DNA of 51,014 bases from the NCBI GenBank assembly GCA_005885285.1, contig VAZG01000207.1:1-51014 (forward strand). Reading direction: 5' to 3'. Of the stretch, positions 6,968-18,362 are shown piece by piece. A model generated the notes under the pieces. The model was not told the origin of the DNA. It did no database searches and saw only the letters and a list, made by a program, of their open reading frames with translations. A program made the translations under genes and the position numbers. How positions within the stretch are numbered: position 1 is the stretch's first letter; each line of letters opens with the position of its first letter. The DNA comes from Alphaproteobacteria bacterium (GTDB lineage: Bacteria; Pseudomonadota; Alphaproteobacteria; Rhizobiales; Xanthobacteraceae).

Positions 6968-8622
6968 GCCACCGCCTTTGCTGCCGCGCGTCCGGCGTTG
7001 CGGCCAGAGAACAGGCAGCCGCCGAGGAAGGTGCCTTCCAGCGAGCGATAGCCGTGCATGCCGCCGCCCCCGAAGCCCGCGGCTTCGCCGACCGCATAGA
7101 GCCCCGGCATGATCTGACCGTGCTGGCCGAACACGCGGGAGTTAAGGTCGGTCTCGAAGCCGCCCAGCGTCTTGCGCGTCAAGATATTGAGCTTCACTGC
7201 GATCAGCGGACCGTGCGCGGGATCGAGGATGCGATGCGGCTTCGCGGTGCGGATCAGGCGATCGCCGATATAGCGGCGCGCATTGTGGATGTTCATCACC
7301 TGGGTGTCCTTGACATAGGGATTGGTGATTTCGCGATCGCGCGCCTCGATCTGCGCCTTCAGATGCTCGAGCTGCAACAGATTGTCGCCCGCAAGCGCGT
7401 TCATCGCGCTGACGAGTGCGTCGAGGTTGTCGCGCACGATGAAATCCGCACCGTGGGTCTTGAATGCTTCCACCGGCGCCGGCGCGGCTTTGCTGGTGGC
7501 GCGCTTTGCGGTCATCCGCCAGCTTTTTCCGGTCAGATCAGGGTTCTGCTCCGAACCCGACAGCGCGAATTCCTTCTTGATGATGCTCTGGGTCAGTACA
7601 AACCACGAATAATCGTAACCGGTACCCATGATGTATTGCAGTTGGCCGAGCGTGTCGGAGCCAGGAAACAGCGGCGATGGCAACCGCTTGCCCTTGGCGT
7701 CGAACCACATTGGCGAGGGCCCCGGCAAAATGCGGATGCCGTGCCGCGGCCAGATCGGTGACCAGTTTCTGATGCCCTCGACATAATGCCACATCCGGTC
7801 GCGGTTGATCAGCCGCGCGCCGGCGGCCTCGGTAATGCCGATCATCCTTCCGTCGACATGTTCGGGCACGCCGGAGATCAGGTGTCCGGGCGGCTCGCCC
7901 AGGCGTCGCGGCCAGTTCTTGCGTACCAGATCGTGATTGCCGCCGATGCCGCCGGAGGCGACGATCACGGCCTGGGCGCGCAGCGTGAACTCGCCGATGA
8001 CGTGGCGCGAGGAGCTTTTTCCCCGCTCGACATTCGAAGGCTCGAGGATCACCCCGCTGACGCCGTCGACGGCGCCGTTGGTGATGCTGAGCGCGTCGAC
8101 CCGATGGCGGAAGCGGAAGGTCAGATTGCCGTTGGCCTCCGCCTCGCGCGCGCGCCGCTCGAACGGTTCAACGATGCCGGGGCCGGTGCCCCAAGTGACG
8201 TGAAACCGTGGCACCGAATTGCCGTGGCTCATGGCGTCGTAGCCGCCGCGCTCGGCCCAGCCGACGATCGGAAAGATTCGATGACCCATGGCGCGGAGCC
8301 AGGCGCGCTTCTCGGTAGCTGCGAACGCCACATAGGCTTCCGCCCAGCGCTTCGGCCAAAGATCCTCGTCGCGATCGAAGCCGGCCGATCCCATCCAGTC
8401 CTGGAGCGCGAGGTCGTGACTGTCCTTGATGCCGAGCCGGCGCTGCTCGGGTGAGTCAACCAGGAACAGGCCGCCGAACGACCAGAACGCCTGGCCGCCA
8501 AGGCTTTGCTCGCCCTCCTGATCGACCACGATGACATGTTTGCCGGCGTCGGCAATCTCGGTCGCCGCAACGAGACCCGCGAGGCCCCCGCCCACCACAA
8601 TTACATCTGCATCATCGGCCAT
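6964..8622 (-). CDS. FAD-binding dehydrogenase (flavoprotein of the fumarate reductase/ketosteroid dehydrogenase fold)
   Basis: 552 residues, ATG at 8622. Rossmann FAD motif VIVVGGGLAGLVAA at 8-20, followed by the acidic end of strand 2 (VIVVDQEG). The second FAD contact is VIVASGGIGG mid-protein, and the closing motif LYAVGEAAGFGGGGMHGYRS is typical of FAD_binding_2 dehydrogenases. No signal peptide. The electron donor and substrate are unknown. Coupled by a 4-nt overlap to the exported esterase downstream, which suggests a two-step catabolic unit (ester release, then oxidation), although the two act in different compartments. Confidence 0.88.
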   Translation of the reverse strand: MADDADVIVVGGGLAGLVAATEIADAGKHVIVVDQEGEQSLGGQAFWSFGGLFLVDSPEQRRLGIKDSHDLALQDWMGSAGFDRDEDLWPKRWAEAYVAFAATEKRAWLRAMGHRIFPIVGWAERGGYDAMSHGNSVPRFHVTWGTGPGIVEPFERRAREAEANGNLTFRFRHRVDALSITNGAVDGVSGVILEPSNVERGKSSSRHVIGEFTLRAQAVIVASGGIGGNHDLVRKNWPRRLGEPPGHLISGVPEHVDGRMIGITEAAGARLINRDRMWHYVEGIRNWSPIWPRHGIRILPGPSPMWFDAKGKRLPSPLFPGSDTLGQLQYIMGTGYDYSWFVLTQSIIKKEFALSGSEQNPDLTGKSWRMTAKRATSKAAPAPVEAFKTHGADFIVRDNLDALVSAMNALAGDNLLQLEHLKAQIEARDREITNPYVKDTQVMNIHNARRYIGDRLIRTAKPHRILDPAHGPLIAVKLNILTRKTLGGFETDLNSRVFGQHGQIMPGLYAVGEAAGFGGGGMHGYRSLEGTFLGGCLFSGRNAGRAAAKAVA

Positions 8623-8910
8623 TGCATCGTCCCCCGGAATGTTACGGATAGAAGCCTGCGGCTTGAAGCGCGGTCAACGGCAAACGGCGCTTGCCTGTGG
8701 CAGCACTGCATCGCAGGCGACGCTAACGTGTTCCAGTTTGGGACCCTCCGCCATGTCGGGTGCAGCGCGCCAGCAACACTTGATTTGAATTTGATTTTAG
8801 TTCTCTCATCCGTCTGGACAAAAACCCGATCTCGAAACACGCTGCTTGTGCATCACGGAAGATGATCAGACTGATCAGATTCGATTTCGACAGGTCGACT
8901 GGGGCAGGAC
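8623..8910. other. Divergent intergenic region, 288 nt
   Basis: Separates the minus-strand FAD dehydrogenase from the plus-strand gene at 8911. A short tandem TGATCAGAC/TGATCAGAT with CTGATCAG palindromes lies near 8872, about 35 nt before the start codon at 8911, and could be an operator. An AT-rich patch near 8781-8806 could hold a promoter. No gene seen. Confidence 0.4.
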
Positions 8911-9384
8911 ATGAGATTTGTGACGGGGGTGCTCGCGGCGCTGCTGCTGCTGGCGGGCATGGGGGCAAGTCATGCGGTGGTTCGGATCGCGGATGACCGC
9001 GGCGGCAGGATCGGCACCTACGTCGACAGATATCAGGGCCTGCGCTCCTCCGGCGAAACCGTGATCATCGACGGCTTGTGCGCCTCGGCCTGCACCATCG
9101 TCCTCGGCGCGATCCCGCACGACAAGATTTGCGTTACCACGCATGCCATGCTCGGATTCCACGCGGCGTGGGATTTCGGCGCCAATGGCCGCGCCATTAC
9201 CAATCCCGAAGCGACCCAGATGCTGTACTCGATGTATCCCTCGGCGGTGCGGCGCTGGATCGCCGCCCGTGGCGGGCTGACCCCGCATATGATCTTCCTG
9301 CGCGGCAAGCAGTTACAGGCCTTGTACAAGCCCTGCTACCTCGACGCCCAGGCTTCCGCGACCAAGATCCTGGTCTCGCATTAG
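8911..9384 (+). CDS. Exported ClpP/crotonase-fold protein of unknown function
   Basis: 157 residues, ATG at 8911 with AGGA upstream. Signal peptide 1-22 (LAALLLLAGMGASHA). The core TVIIDGLCASACTIVLGAIP places Ser59 where ClpP-like serine peptidases carry the nucleophile. The following THAMLGFHAAWDF places His84 where the catalytic His sits. The usual upstream SPGG oxyanion motif is not seen; the equivalent loop is GETVIIDGLC. The disulphide-capable Cys57 and Cys61 flank the serine. It may be an exported peptidase or an inactive relative. A longer relative is at 30417-31226. Confidence 0.7.
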   Translation: MRFVTGVLAALLLLAGMGASHAVVRIADDRGGRIGTYVDRYQGLRSSGETVIIDGLCASACTIVLGAIPHDKICVTTHAMLGFHAAWDFGANGRAITNPEATQMLYSMYPSAVRRWIAARGGLTPHMIFLRGKQLQALYKPCYLDAQASATKILVSH

Positions 9385-9493
9385 GCCGCCAAGGCGCTAA
9401 GTTAACGCGTTACCTGCATTTTATCAGCATGACGTGATCGGCTGGCGCCCGGCGGCGCTTGCCGGCCGGCTCAACTGGCCTTATTTGAACATC

Positions 9494-9688
9494 ATGGCGC
9501 GGCCGGTTTCCTCACAGCACGAGATGATGTCCCCGTCCCGCGTGTCCGGCGTGGCCGGATCGGCGATCGCTTGGGGTGGCGCCGGGCTCGGCAGCATCAT
9601 CCTTCTCGGCACGCTGGCATTGTGGTTCCATTACGGGACCGCGGTATTTTTCGAGATGATCGCCTCCGGCATCTCGGCCTGCTTCTGA
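9494..9688 (+). CDS. Small single-pass membrane protein upstream of sco
   Basis: 64 residues from the ATG at 9494. In-frame ATGs at 9524 and 9527 and a GTG at 9434 are alternatives, none with a good ribosome site. One strong membrane segment: SIILLGTLALWFHYGTAVFF, preceded by Gly/Ala-rich AIAWGGAGLG. No family recognised. It ends 20 nt before the Sco gene and is probably co-transcribed with it, so a link to copper insertion or oxidase assembly is possible but unproven. Confidence 0.55.
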   Translation: MARPVSSQHEMMSPSRVSGVAGSAIAWGGAGLGSIILLGTLALWFHYGTAVFFEMIASGISACF

Positions 9689-9708
9689 CACGAGAGGAAT
9701 TACAGGAA

Positions 9709-10299
9709 ATGGACCGGACTACCCGCCCGCTCGTGATCGTCGCCGCTTTCGGCACAAGCCTGGTCGTAGGTCTTGTGCTGATGCTGTGGGCGCTTGGCGG
9801 AGTGCGGGGTGTGACGGCGCCGGCCGCCATCGGCGGGCCGTTCCAGTTGACCGACCAGGCCGGCCAGACCGTGACCGAGAAGAACCTGCAGGGCCGGCCG
9901 ACACTGGTGTTCTTCGGCTTCACCCATTGTCCGGACGTCTGTCCGACCTCGCTGTTCGAAATTTCCGAAGTGCTGCGCGCGATGGGCAAGGATGCCGATC
10001 GCGTCAACGCCTATTTCATCTCCGTCGATCCCGAGCGCGACACCACGGCCGCGATGAAGGATTATTTGTCGAGCTTTGATCCGCACCTCAAAGGGCTGAC
10101 CGGCGCTCCCGACGCGATCACAAAGGTCACCACCGAATATCGGGTTTATGCCAAAAAAGTACCGTTGAAAGACGGCGACTACACCATGGACCACACCGCG
10201 TTGGTCTATCTGATGGATCGCGACGGCAAGTTTATCGCGCCCTTCAACTTAAAGCGCACGCCCGAGGAAGCTGCGGCCGACCTCGAGCGGTATCTTTGA
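9709..10299 (+). CDS. SCO1/SenC family copper chaperone
   Basis: 196 residues. The ATG at 9709 is chosen because translation upstream of it merely reads the preceding gene in another frame. One N-terminal membrane anchor (8-28), then a periplasmic thioredoxin fold. Copper ligands Cys74 and Cys78 in FTHCPDVCPTS, and His162 in YTMDHTALVYL. Sco proteins deliver copper to, or reduce, the CuA site of cytochrome c oxidase subunit II; coxB starts at 49070, about 39 kb away. VNAYFISVDPERDT is the conserved second half of the fold. Confidence 0.95.
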   Translation: MDRTTRPLVIVAAFGTSLVVGLVLMLWALGGVRGVTAPAAIGGPFQLTDQAGQTVTEKNLQGRPTLVFFGFTHCPDVCPTSLFEISEVLRAMGKDADRVNAYFISVDPERDTTAAMKDYLSSFDPHLKGLTGAPDAITKVTTEYRVYAKKVPLKDGDYTMDHTALVYLMDRDGKFIAPFNLKRTPEEAAADLERYL

Positions 10300-13056
<2,757 letters not shown>

Positions 13057-13060
13057 CCTT

Positions 13061-13177
13061 GTAGCCCGGATGGGGCCAACGGGTCGGCGCGAAGCGCCGC
13101 CCGATGACAGGCTCCGCGAAATCCGGGGTTACAAGCCACGAGACCCCCGGATTTCGCTTACGCTCCATCCGGGCTAC
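13061..13177. repeat. Palindromic repeat, GTAGCCCGGATG family
   Basis: GTAGCCCGGATGG (from 13061) and CCATCCGGGCTAC (to 13177) are inverted arms. Inside are GGCGCGAAGCGCC, the pair CGAAATCCGGGG/CCCCCGGATTTCG, and CGCTTACGCTCC. Long frames on the minus strand through this element (12932-13207) are translated repeat, not genes. Confidence 0.85.
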
Positions 13178-13257
13178 GCAAGGCCCACGCAATGACGACC
13201 GTCTCAAACTGCGTTACAATGGCCGGTATAATAAGCAGTCCAGCAGGGAGAACGCCG

Positions 13258-14037
13258 ATGCAGTTCAGGGTTTCGCCGAAAACGCTTTCCGAATGCAGCG
13301 CCGAGGAATGGCAGGCGCGCCTTGATCTCGCGGCCGCTCATCGGCTCGCCCACATGCACGGTTTCAGCGAAGGCATTTTCAACCATTTGACCTTGGTGGT
13401 GCCGGGCCGCAGCGACCGCTACTACCAGATTCCGTTCGGGATGCATTGGTCGGAGGTGACGGCCTCGTCCTTCATGGAAGTCGGGATCGACGACGGCCTG
13501 GTCAAGAGCGGGGCCGGTGACGTCGAGCGTTCCTGCTATTGCATCCACGCGCCGATCCACAAGGCGCTGCCGCAGGCTAAGGCGGTGTTTCACACGCACA
13601 TGCCGTATGCGAGCGCGCTCACGCGGCTCGAAGATCCGCGCATCAAGGAGATCGGCCAGACCGAGGTCGGGATGTCAGGCGAGATCGGCTACGACGACGA
13701 GTATACCGGCCCGGCGCTCGATCCGGCGGAAGGCGCACGCCTCGCGCGCGTGATCGGCGACAAGACGGTCTTGTTCATGGCCAATCACGGCATCTCTACC
13801 GTCGGCGAAACCGTCGCCGACGCCTATGACCGCCTTTACTATGTCGAGCGTGCCGCCCAGGTTCAGATCTATGCGATGTGGACCGGGCAGCCCTTGAAGA
13901 AGCTGCCTGAGCCGGTGGTCGAGAAGACCAAGCGCGATATCAGCGGCACCAGCCTGTACAATCCGGGTCCCTCACAGCGGCACTTCGACGCGTTGAAGCG
14001 CATCCTCGACCGCAACGAGCCGGACTACGCGTCGTAG
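13258..14037 (+). CDS. Class II aldolase/adducin family protein
   Basis: 259 residues; ATG at 13258 with GGGAGA upstream. Zinc ligands of the aldolase II fold are visible: His112 and His114 in VFHTHMPYASAL, and the later His in FMANHGIST. FSEGIFNHLTLVVPG and SSFMEVGIDDG match phosphate- and substrate-binding loops of the family. DAYDRLYYVERAAQVQIYAM is the C-terminal helix that packs in the tetramer. Substrate unknown; members cleave fuculose- or ribulose-phosphates or act as decarboxylases. No sugar genes are adjacent, so its pathway is open. Confidence 0.88.
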   Translation: MQFRVSPKTLSECSAEEWQARLDLAAAHRLAHMHGFSEGIFNHLTLVVPGRSDRYYQIPFGMHWSEVTASSFMEVGIDDGLVKSGAGDVERSCYCIHAPIHKALPQAKAVFHTHMPYASALTRLEDPRIKEIGQTEVGMSGEIGYDDEYTGPALDPAEGARLARVIGDKTVLFMANHGISTVGETVADAYDRLYYVERAAQVQIYAMWTGQPLKKLPEPVVEKTKRDISGTSLYNPGPSQRHFDALKRILDRNEPDYAS

Positions 14038-14377
14038 GCAGGCGCGACTTCTTCCTTCTCCCCTTGTGGGAGAAGGTGGCCATAGGCGGCCTTCGGCCGC
14101 CGTTCTTAGTTCTTAGGACGCCGATGCTTTGCATCGGCTATGCGAAGTCCGCGCCGGATGAGGGGTTCTTTCCGCGGAGACACCCCTCATCTGTCACGAA
14201 CGCGCTTCGCGCCGCGGGCGTCCAGGCCTCTAGGAATTATTTCCCGATCAGACCGCCTTTCGCCAATCAGCGCAAGGCTCCTACGCGGCCCTTGAGTTAG
14301 GTCGATGCCGCCGATACGGTCCACGCGCTGGCCTCCAAAAATCCAACACCAAAACGCGCCGGCGGGACCGCCAAACA
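14038..14377. other. Intergenic region with repeat fragments, 340 nt
   Basis: Contains hairpins CCTTCTCCC/GGGAGAAGG (14054-14076) and GCCGATGC/GCATCGGC (14120-14138), plus GATGAGGGG and ACACCCCTCATC. These are pieces of the clustered palindromic repeat also seen at 15762-15884, but here they lack the closing arm, so the element is truncated. No gene seen. Confidence 0.6.
14085..14101 (+). terminator. Possible terminator of the aldolase gene
   Basis: Seven-base stem GGCGGCC/GGCCGCC with a TTC loop, 48 nt behind the stop codon, followed by the T-rich GTTCTTAGTTCTT. The T-run is interrupted, so strength is uncertain. Confidence 0.4.
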
Positions 14378-14722
14378 GTGCCCAGGATCTACAAAATCTG
14401 TTCCGCTTCCGCCTGGCGCGAGGCCGAGCGCCAGGGCGTGTTTCGGGGCACTGCCGACGATGCGCGCGACGGCTTCATCCATTTCTCTGCCCCGCGGCAG
14501 GTTGCGCAAACCGCGAAGAAACATTTCTCCGGCCAGCACGCTTTGTTCCTGATCGAGGTCGATGCCGACGCGCTCGGCGACAATTTGCGCTGGGAGCGGT
14601 CGCGCAACGATGAGTTGTTTCCGCATCTCTATGGCGAGCTCGATCTTGGCGCGGTGCGTCGCGTGCTCAGGCTGGACGCGCGCTCCGACGGCAGTCACGA
14701 CATTCCGGAGTTACAGCCGTGA
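14378..14722 (+). CDS. DUF952 family protein
   Basis: 114 residues, GTG start at 14378 ([20 protein letters not shown] at the N-terminus). DUF952 proteins are small cytoplasmic proteins of unknown activity, recognised by the opening IYKI, the central [20 protein letters not shown] and the [10 protein letters not shown] segment. In related genomes I recall this gene directly upstream of pyrD, and here its TGA overlaps the GTG start of the pyrD remnant (GTGA). The frame is intact, unlike pyrD. Confidence 0.87.
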   Translation: MPRIYKICSASAWREAERQGVFRGTADDARDGFIHFSAPRQVAQTAKKHFSGQHALFLIEVDADALGDNLRWERSRNDELFPHLYGELDLGAVRRVLRLDARSDGSHDIPELQP

Positions 14723-15742
14723 TCCGCGCCTTCGACGCCTTCTCGCTGCCGCTGCTGCGCTGGTTCGACCCGGAGGATTCCCATCGCCTTGCGATCCAGG
14801 GCTTGCGGCTGCTGCCGCCGGTGCGGCCGCGGCCGGACGATGCAAAGCTGGCGGTGCGGGCGTTCGGCTTGAACTTTCCGAATCCGATCGGCATGGCTGC
14901 GGGCTTCGACAAGAACGCTGAAGTGCCGGACGCGCTGCTGCGGCTTGGCTTCGGCTTCGTCGAGATCGGCACGGTGACGCCAAAACCGCAGACCGGAAAC
15001 CCGCGGCCGCGATTGTTCCGCCTGGAGCGCGACGAAGCCGTCATCAATCGCCTAGGCTTCAACAATGACGGCGCCGATGCGGTGCCGCGTCGCCGACTAT
15101 GTCAAGCTGATCGAGACCTTCGCGCCGCTCGCGGGCTATTTCACCGTCAACGTGTCGTCGCCGAACACGCCTGGCCTGCGCAATTTGCAGCATGCCGCAG
15201 CACTCGACGATCTGCTCGCCAAGGTGATCGATGCGCGCGAGCGCGTGCGCAAACACGCTGGCGACTCGCCGGTGCTCTTGAAAATCGCGCCCGATCTCAG
15301 CCTCACTGAGCTCGACGACGTCGTGCAGATCGCGCGCTCGCGCCGGGTCGACGGCATGATCGTCGCCAACACCACGCTGGCGCGGCCCTCGACCTTGCGT
15401 GAGCAAGACCGGGGCAAGGAACAGGGCGGCTTGTCGGGCCGGCCGCTGTTCCGGTTGTCGACGCGGATGGTGGCGGAGACCTATGTGCGCGTCGAGGGCG
15501 CGTTTCCGCTTGTAGGGGTCGGCGGTATCGACAGCGGAGGTGCTGCGCTGACGAAAATCCGCGCCGGCGCCAGCCTGATCCAGCTTTATTCGTCGCTGGT
15601 CTTCAAGGGGCTTGGCTTGGTCGATGACATCAAGCGCGATCTGGCCTCGACACTGCTGCGCACCGGGCGGGAGCAACTGTCGGAAATCGTCGGCGCCGAT
15701 GCCGCGACGATTACGGCCGAGGACTGGCCGGTGAATAGTTGA
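14719..15742 (+). pseudogene. pyrD: Dihydroorotate dehydrogenase (quinone) with internal deletion and frameshift
   Basis: The reading frame from the GTG at 14719 encodes normal PyrD up to [14 protein letters not shown] near 15083, then leaves frame. The rest of PyrD resumes in another frame at [10 protein letters not shown] (about 15096), through the catalytic loop [11 protein letters not shown] to the stop at 15742. PyrD normally has about 30 residues between these points, including the FMN/substrate loop GVNIGANKD; only 16 nt remain here. About 80 nt therefore appear to be missing, which also shifts the frame. Neither half can be active. Both halves otherwise look undamaged, so the event is recent or an assembly error. 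PyrD is needed for pyrimidine synthesis unless another copy exists. Confidence 0.85.
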
Positions 15743-15761
15743 ATCAGCGTGTTTTGAGTCA

Positions 15762-15884
15762 CCTCGCCCCGCAAGCGGGGAGAGGTCGGATTGCGAAGCA
15801 ATCCCTGTGAGGGGGATCATCCACGAATCGAGTGCATGGATAGTCCCCCTCATCCCGACCTTCTCCCCGCAGGCGGGGAGAAGG
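15762..15884. repeat. Palindromic repeat, CTCCCCGC-AAGCGGGGAG family, copy 1
   Basis: Hairpin arms CGCCCCGCAAGCGGGGAGAGG at the left and CTTCTCCCCGCAGGCGGGGAGAAGG at the right, inner ATTGCGAAGCAAT and inverted GAGGGGGAT/TCCCCCTC. The same family lies inside the ligase gene at 19782-19900 and, truncated, at 14054-14190. Confidence 0.85.
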
Positions 15885-15900
15885 AGAAGACTGACTGACC

Positions 15901-17226
15901 TTACGTTTTAAATGAAGCCTTCAACAGCCAGGGATAGCGCAGCGCCTCGAGGCCGCCGCGCGCGGCATAGTGCACCAGCAGGGCGCCCCATAGCCCGGCA
16001 TTGCCGAGCGGGCGCAGCAAGAGCCAGGCGGCGAGGAAAATGACGAGCGAGGCCAGCATCAGGTTGCGCATGTCGCGCGCCCAGGTCGCGCCGATATAGA
16101 CCCCGTCAAAGGCGAATGCGAACACCGCGAGCAAGGGAGAGGCGATGACGAAGATCAAATAGATCCGCGCGTCGTGGCGGACGGCCTGGCTTGCGGTCAT
16201 GACGTCGATCAGGAGCGGACCCAGCAGTGCGAACACGGCGGTCACTGCAAGCGCAAACGCAAAGCCCCAGCCCACGACCAGCCGCGTCGCGCTGGAGAAG
16301 CCGAGGCGGTCGCGTGCGCCATAGGCGCGGCCGCACAATTGCTCGGCGGCGTTGGCGAGGCCGTCAAGGAAGAAGGCGCTCACCAACAGGAAGTTGTTCA
16401 GCACCGCGTTGGCGGCAAGCGCAACGTCGCCTGAACGCGCCGCCTGCGCGGTGAAAAAAAGCCACACCGTGATCAACGCGGCGGTGCGGATCATGATGTC
16501 GCGGTTGACACCGAGCATGCGCATCAGCTTGGCGCGGTCGAACAGCGTTGCGCGCGGGATCGCCAACTCCCCATCCGACAAATGTCGCGCGATGAGGACG
16601 CCGACGAGGAGCCCGGCCGCCTCGGCGATCACGGCGGCGATCGCCGCACCCGCGATCCCGGCATCGAACACCAGCACCAGCATCATGGTCGCCGCGATGT
16701 TGACGAGGTTGATCGCGATCTGCACCGATAGCGCCAGCTTCGCACGCGCCCGGCCGATCAGCCAGCCAAGCACGACGTAGTTGGCGAGCGCGAACGGCGC
16801 CGACCAAATGCGGATCAAGAAATAGGTTTTGGCGGCACGCCTGACGCCGGCGCTGCCGCCCATGGCGTCGAGCAGGATCATCGCGAGCGGCATCTGCAGC
16901 GCGATCAGGCCGCCGCCGATCAAGGCCGCGACGATGAATCCGCGCACCAGGATCGCGCGCAATTCTCCACTGGCGCCGGCGCCGAGCGATTGCGCCGTGA
17001 AGGCCACCGTGCTCATGCGCAGGAAGGCGAACAGCCAGAACAGGCAATCGAAGATCACCGAGGCCATCGCCACGCCGCCCAGCAGCGCGGCGTCGCCGAG
17101 CCGGCCGATCGCCGTGGTCGAGACGATGCCGATCAGCGGCGTGGTCAGGTTCGCGACCATCGCGGGGCCGGCGATGGCGAACACTTGCGCAGTCGTGACT
17201 TTGGAGGATGGGCTCGGCGCGTGCAT
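15901..17226 (-). CDS. MATE family efflux transporter
   Basis: 441 residues, ATG at 17226, two bases after the stop of the MBL gene, so probably translated by coupling. About twelve hydrophobic segments, e.g. VRGFIVAALIGGGLIALQMP, LVNIAATMMLVLVFDAGIAG and LVIFLAAWLLLRPLGNAGLW. The N-terminal VFAIAGPAMVANLTTPLIGI carries the conserved Pro/Asn pattern of DinF-like MATE proteins. These export cationic drugs or metabolites against Na+ or H+. The substrate cannot be inferred. Last gene of a three-gene minus-strand unit. Confidence 0.93.
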   Translation of the reverse strand: MHAPSPSSKVTTAQVFAIAGPAMVANLTTPLIGIVSTTAIGRLGDAALLGGVAMASVIFDCLFWLFAFLRMSTVAFTAQSLGAGASGELRAILVRGFIVAALIGGGLIALQMPLAMILLDAMGGSAGVRRAAKTYFLIRIWSAPFALANYVVLGWLIGRARAKLALSVQIAINLVNIAATMMLVLVFDAGIAGAAIAAVIAEAAGLLVGVLIARHLSDGELAIPRATLFDRAKLMRMLGVNRDIMIRTAALITVWLFFTAQAARSGDVALAANAVLNNFLLVSAFFLDGLANAAEQLCGRAYGARDRLGFSSATRLVVGWGFAFALAVTAVFALLGPLLIDVMTASQAVRHDARIYLIFVIASPLLAVFAFAFDGVYIGATWARDMRNLMLASLVIFLAAWLLLRPLGNAGLWGALLVHYAARGGLEALRYPWLLKASFKT

Positions 17227-17228
17227 GG

Positions 17229-17963
17229 CTACAACGCGACGATCATGCCGTCATGCGCGACGGTATGGCCAAGCGTATCCAGGCGCCCCAGCATGTCGTC
17301 GCTCATATGGGTCAGGATCAACCGCTTCGGCTTGATCTCCGAGAGATGCGCTTCAAGGGTCGTCAGGCTGAGGTGATTCTTGACGACCTTGTCGTGGTAA
17401 TAAGCTTCGGCGATGAACAGGTCGGCGTCGCGCGCGAGCGGGACAAGCGTCTCCGTCCATTCGGTGTCGGCGCTATAGGCGATGACACGTCCCTCGGCCT
17501 CGATGCGGTACGCGAGAAACGGCCCGCCGGATTCGCCATGCACGACGGGAAACGGCGTGACCTTGACCGCGCCGAAGCTGCGCGCTTGCTCCGGCTTGAG
17601 CGCAACAACCGACAGCTCAAAGCGCTGCCTGGTTTTCGACGAATGCTCGAATAGCGCTTCCATCACCTGGGTCAGCCGCATCTCGATCCCTTCGGGACCG
17701 GCGATGACGAGCGGGCGGGCGCGGCGAGAGAATTGCGCGTCGAGCAGCAGGAAGGGGAGGCCCGCGAAATGATCGCCATGGAAATGCGTGATCAGGATCA
17801 GGTCGATGTCATTGCGGGCGATGCCGAGCCGTTTCAGCGCCGGCAGCGACGAGGCGCCGCAATCGATCAGGAAATTGGTGCCTTGGCCCGTGACATGGAA
17901 GCAGGTGTTTGATCGGCCGCCCGAGCCGAGTGCGTCGCCGCAGCCGACAAAGCGTAATTGCAT
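17229..17963 (-). CDS. MBL-fold metallo-hydrolase (RNase Z-like)
   Basis: 244 residues, ATG at 17963. Metal motif THFHGDHFAGLPFLL (HxHxDH) with further ligands at VVHGESGG, SADTEWTETL and the C-terminal LTHMS. The layout (ribonuclease Z/arylsulfatase-like, no long exosite arm) fits the tRNase Z-like branch of the fold, but substrate specificity is unknown. Cytoplasmic. Lies between the small membrane protein gene (29 nt upstream) and the MATE gene (2 nt downstream), likely one operon. Confidence 0.9.
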   Translation of the reverse strand: MQLRFVGCGDALGSGGRSNTCFHVTGQGTNFLIDCGASSLPALKRLGIARNDIDLILITHFHGDHFAGLPFLLLDAQFSRRARPLVIAGPEGIEMRLTQVMEALFEHSSKTRQRFELSVVALKPEQARSFGAVKVTPFPVVHGESGGPFLAYRIEAEGRVIAYSADTEWTETLVPLARDADLFIAEAYYHDKVVKNHLSLTTLEAHLSEIKPKRLILTHMSDDMLGRLDTLGHTVAHDGMIVAL

Positions 17964-17992
17964 CGGCTATGACCCCCGCGTCCCGCGAAAAA

Positions 17993-18298
17993 CTATCGGC
18001 CGCGCGGGGCGCCGAACAGCCGCGACAGAAACCAGATCGGCACCACGATCACGGCGCCGAGCAGGAAGTAGCGCCACAGCCAGTTGATGGCGTCGAAGCC
18101 GAGATCCCAGATCCGCTGAAACAGGAGGCGAATGCTGTTGATGATATTCCAGGGGTCGAATCCGATTGCGGCAAGCACGACTCCGACCAGGATCGACAAC
18201 AGGATCAACCGGAACGTCACCGCAAGCGGCGAGCCGCCGAGAAAGCGGTACAGGCCGTCATGGTTGGCGGCCGGCAAGTCTCTGACGTCGTTGGCCAT
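17993..18298 (-). CDS. Small membrane protein, DUF6460-like
   Basis: 101 residues from the ATG at 18298, with GGAGAAG eight bases upstream. Two membrane segments: LAVTFRLILLSILVGVVLAA (about 25-45) and WRYFLLGAVIVVPIWFLSRL (about 75-95), joined by a short amphipathic GFDPWNIINSIRLL. I associate this arrangement with DUF6460 from memory; function unknown. First gene of the unit with the MBL and MATE genes. Confidence 0.75.
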   Translation of the reverse strand: MANDVRDLPAANHDGLYRFLGGSPLAVTFRLILLSILVGVVLAAIGFDPWNIINSIRLLFQRIWDLGFDAINWLWRYFLLGAVIVVPIWFLSRLFGAPRGR

Positions 18299-18362
18299 CG
18301 GTCTTCTCCTCACGGATTCGCGCAGCCGATAGTACTACGGCAGGGAGCACATGGGGAACCCG

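Noticed and set aside
14719..15742. Programmed frameshift in pyrD
   Set aside because: No slippery sequence seen, and a conserved block is missing as well as the frame, so a deletion explains it better.
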